Position numbers and translations under genes: made by a program. This document shows, piece after piece, positions 5,658 through 7,511 of a stretch of DNA of 7,511 nt. Positions within the stretch are counted from its first letter, which is position 1. Every line of letters begins with the position of its first letter. Origin of the DNA: Syntrophaceae bacterium (GTDB lineage: Bacteria; Desulfobacterota; Syntrophia; Syntrophales; UBA2210); assembly GCA_030619435.1 (NCBI GenBank), contig JAUXBI010000079.1, forward strand, positions 1-7,511, written 5' to 3'. A model generated the notes under the pieces. The model saw only the letters and a list, made by a program, of their open reading frames with translations. It made no database searches and was not told the DNA's origin.

Positions 5658-7312
5658 AGTCAGAGAAAAGAATACTTTCCTTTACCCTTTCTTTCCTGAT
5701 AGGCCTTCTGGTCATGTCCGGTTGTGCAACCGTCGGCAGTAAAACTCCCGCAGGAGTTTCTTCCGCGCAGGAAAAGGCTGAGGGAGATGCCGCCGGCGCT
5801 TATATCAAAGGCATGATCCTTAAAAAAATGAATGAAAAAGAGCAGATATCCATTCTGCTTTCTGATGTCCCGGACTTTGACATATCGAGGGAATCGGACA
5901 ATGCCCTGGTGATAAATCTGAGGGATGTATCTATTCCCGAGGGGATGAAAAAAGAGTACAGCGGAGGTAAGCTGAAAAACCTTAAGACGGTATTCCTTTA
6001 TCAGGAAACGGCAGAGGGGGGAAAAGAAACATTTGTCAGGATACTCCTGAGAAGGATGGTTCCTTACAGATACAGTAAAGACGGCTCCAAGGTGATCGTT
6101 GATTTTGATGTCTCAACCCTGTCCTACAAAACAGCGGCCGGCGCGGGATATTCCCCGAAAGTTTCCCCCGCGCCTGCACCAAAGGCTATCGCGCCCGCAC
6201 CAGAGACCATAAAAACCACGCGAGGAAAAGTTGAACCGCAGCCGGAAAAAACCAAACAATACACCGGTGAAAAAATATCCCTGGATTTCCAGGATGCCGA
6301 TATAAAAAGTGTATTCAGACTGATATCGGAGATAAGCGGGTTCAGTATTGTCGCGGGTCCCGATGTAAAAACTGAAGTAACTGTGCACATGAAGGATGTC
6401 CCCTGGGATCAGACCCTGGATACTATTCTGGAGGTAAATGGCCTCGGGAAGAAACAATCGGGGAAGGTAATAACCGTTTTACCTCTTGAAGAACTCAAGA
6501 AGGCCGAAGAGGAACAGCAGAAAAAGGATGTGGCCCAGGGCAGACTCAAACAGATTTCAATAGAGGCAAAGATAGTAGAAGTGAATACAAGTTTTGCCAG
6601 GGAGCTGGGTATCAAATGGGGGTATGGTTATAAGGACAGATGGGGAGAGAAGGATTATGGTGTTATGATGGGAACTTCCGCGTCCGGAGATCTGACCACT
6701 CTCCCCGGCGGGGTAGGCCTGACCGACAGCAATACAGCTGTGAATTTTCCTTCTATCGCTGCTTTGGCATCACCCGCGATCGGGCTGGTTATGGGAACAA
6801 GCAAGTTTATCCTGGATGCCCAGCTGGCAGCACTTGAAGACACCGGTGATGGTAAGATTGTTTCATCTCCCAAGGTCACCACGCTCGACGGTGTAAAGGC
6901 CACGATAAAACAGGGCGAGGAAATCCCTTACACTGTTATTGATGATGATGGAAAGGCATCGACGGCATTCAAAGAAGCTGTGCTGAAATTGGAAGTGACG
7001 CCCACGGTCACCCCTGAGGGCAGGATCTCCATAGAGGTAAAGGCCAACAACGATTATGCGGACCGGAGAATTTCAATAGACGAGCCCCCGATAAAGACAA
7101 GCAGCGTGGAATCCACGGTGGTTGTCGCGGATGGAGACACGATCGTTATCGGCGGCATTTATTATACTGTTGAAAGTAAATCAAAAGAAGGCGTTCCCTG
7201 GCTGTCGGATATTCCAGTAATAGGCTGGCTGTTCAAGACCAAAAGAGTTTTCAATGATAAAAGGGAGCTGCTGATATTTATCACCCCGAGGATAATCGGG
7301 GAAGAGGGATAA
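5654..7312 (+). CDS. pilQ: Type IV pilus secretin PilQ, short form
   Basis: PilQ forms the outer-membrane ring through which the pilus passes. The 552 residues begin with a signal peptide ending LLVMSGC, a lipobox with Cys24 as the likely lipidated residue. An AMIN-like beta domain follows (about 63-155, expected to bind peptidoglycan). Next come a Pro/Ala-rich linker (about 166-206), one STN/N0 domain (about 207-278, SLDFQDADIKSVFRLIS...) and the secretin core (about 298-548). The core ends in the hallmarks GVPWLSDIPVIGWLFK (513-528) and ELLIFITPRII (538-548). Between N0 and the core there are only about 20 charged residues (279-298). The N1 (NolW-type) domain with its LNYA and TNTLIV motifs is missing, without frame damage. 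Well-studied PilQ proteins are considerably longer and usually have more than one AMIN repeat. GGAGG at 5643-5647 supports the start. Secretin and PilQ assignment is secure from sequence and from its place behind pilP. Confidence 0.95.
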   Translation: MKSEKRILSFTLSFLIGLLVMSGCATVGSKTPAGVSSAQEKAEGDAAGAYIKGMILKKMNEKEQISILLSDVPDFDISRESDNALVINLRDVSIPEGMKKEYSGGKLKNLKTVFLYQETAEGGKETFVRILLRRMVPYRYSKDGSKVIVDFDVSTLSYKTAAGAGYSPKVSPAPAPKAIAPAPETIKTTRGKVEPQPEKTKQYTGEKISLDFQDADIKSVFRLISEISGFSIVAGPDVKTEVTVHMKDVPWDQTLDTILEVNGLGKKQSGKVITVLPLEELKKAEEEQQKKDVAQGRLKQISIEAKIVEVNTSFARELGIKWGYGYKDRWGEKDYGVMMGTSASGDLTTLPGGVGLTDSNTAVNFPSIAALASPAIGLVMGTSKFILDAQLAALEDTGDGKIVSSPKVTTLDGVKATIKQGEEIPYTVIDDDGKASTAFKEAVLKLEVTPTVTPEGRISIEVKANNDYADRRISIDEPPIKTSSVESTVVVADGDTIVIGGIYYTVESKSKEGVPWLSDIPVIGWLFKTKRVFNDKRELLIFITPRIIGEEG

Positions 7313-7357
7313 CCAATACAGCTGATCTCACAAAAAATCAGGATCGGTGAATAAATA

Positions 7358-7507
7358 AATTGAGACCTTTGAAAAATGTTCAATTTTGTTCGAGTACAAG
7401 AAAGGCGAAAATTTCAACAGGAGGAATATATTGAATATTTCGAGGATTGAAATTTGAGCTTGACGCAGTAATCGGGCAAAAGGGGGCGTTTTGCAAAAGT
7501 CTCAAAT
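7358..7507. mobile_element. MITE-like foldback repeat behind pilQ
   Basis: The ends are imperfect inverted copies: AATTGAGAC at 7358-7366 and GTCTCAAAT at 7499-7507, with TA on both outer sides (7356-7357 and 7508-7509). The similarity continues inward along both arms: CTTTGAAAAATG against the complement of CGTTTTGCAAAAG, TGTTCGAGTAC against the complement of GTAATCGGGCA, and a perfect AAATTTCAA (7409-7417) against TTGAAATTT (7447-7455). Many of the differences are T opposite G, which still pair in RNA. The 29-base tip (7418-7446) contains AGGAGG and a small AATAT/ATATT stem. There is no room for a transposase. TA flanks fit a Tc1/mariner-IS630 type non-autonomous element, but a dispersed structured repeat of other origin is equally possible. 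Boundaries are inferred from pairing alone. Confidence 0.65.
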
Positions 7508-7511
7508 TAAA

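Noticed and set aside
7322..7341. CTGAT/ATCAG hairpin as the pilQ terminator
   Set aside because: Only 5 pairs with a 10-base loop and no T run behind it.
1..7511. CRISPR array, tRNA, rRNA or prophage genes
   Set aside because: No regularly spaced repeats, no tRNA-like cloverleaf with CCA end, no rRNA signatures and no phage proteins were seen on either strand.

Overview
The window is a stretch of bacterial chromosome with seven complete genes or operon members downstream of a truncated one, all on the + strand. Gene content suggests an anaerobic Gram-negative bacterium. A DUF39-type homocysteine-forming sulfurtransferase is typical of methanogens and of sulfate-reducing or syntrophic Desulfobacterota, and a PilMNOPQ set with an outer-membrane secretin requires an outer membrane. 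A Syntrophales-like or related deltaproteobacterium is my best guess; this is inference from gene families, not from a search.

Region 1 (1-1076): the 3' end of pnp (KH and S1 domains of polynucleotide phosphorylase) overlaps dut (dUTPase, all five family motifs present). A hairpin at 1001-1042 and a strong intrinsic terminator at 1045-1076 close this unit.

Region 2 (1077-2375): a single gene for a DUF39 protein (probable L-aspartate semialdehyde sulfurtransferase, homocysteine synthesis), followed by a compact intrinsic terminator. The usual NIL/ferredoxin partner gene is not adjacent.

Region 3 (2376-2674): about 300 bases with no convincing gene but several inverted repeats, including a long-range pairing at 2476-2486/2535-2545. 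It probably holds the promoter and leader of the next operon.

Region 4 (2675-7312): a tight run ftsB-pilM-pilN-pilO-pilP-pilQ, with gaps of 19 and 3 bases and overlaps of 4, 29 and 4 bases. It starts with an FtsB/DivIC-like division protein and continues with the complete alignment subcomplex and secretin of a type IVa pilus machine. PilM (cytoplasmic, actin-like) binds the INLLP tail of PilN, PilN-PilO span the inner membrane, and PilP bridges to the PilQ outer-membrane channel. PilQ is unusual: 552 residues, a lipoprotein-like signal, one AMIN-like domain, one STN/N0 domain, and apparently no N1 domain before the secretin core.

Region 5 (7313-7511): a roughly 150-base foldback element with matching ends and flanking TA dinucleotides, best read as a MITE-like non-autonomous element or dispersed structured repeat lying directly behind pilQ.

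Most of the window is ordinary housekeeping. The observations most worth a second look are the foldback element, the shortened PilQ, the orphan DUF39 gene, and the structured leader in front of the ftsB-pil operon.
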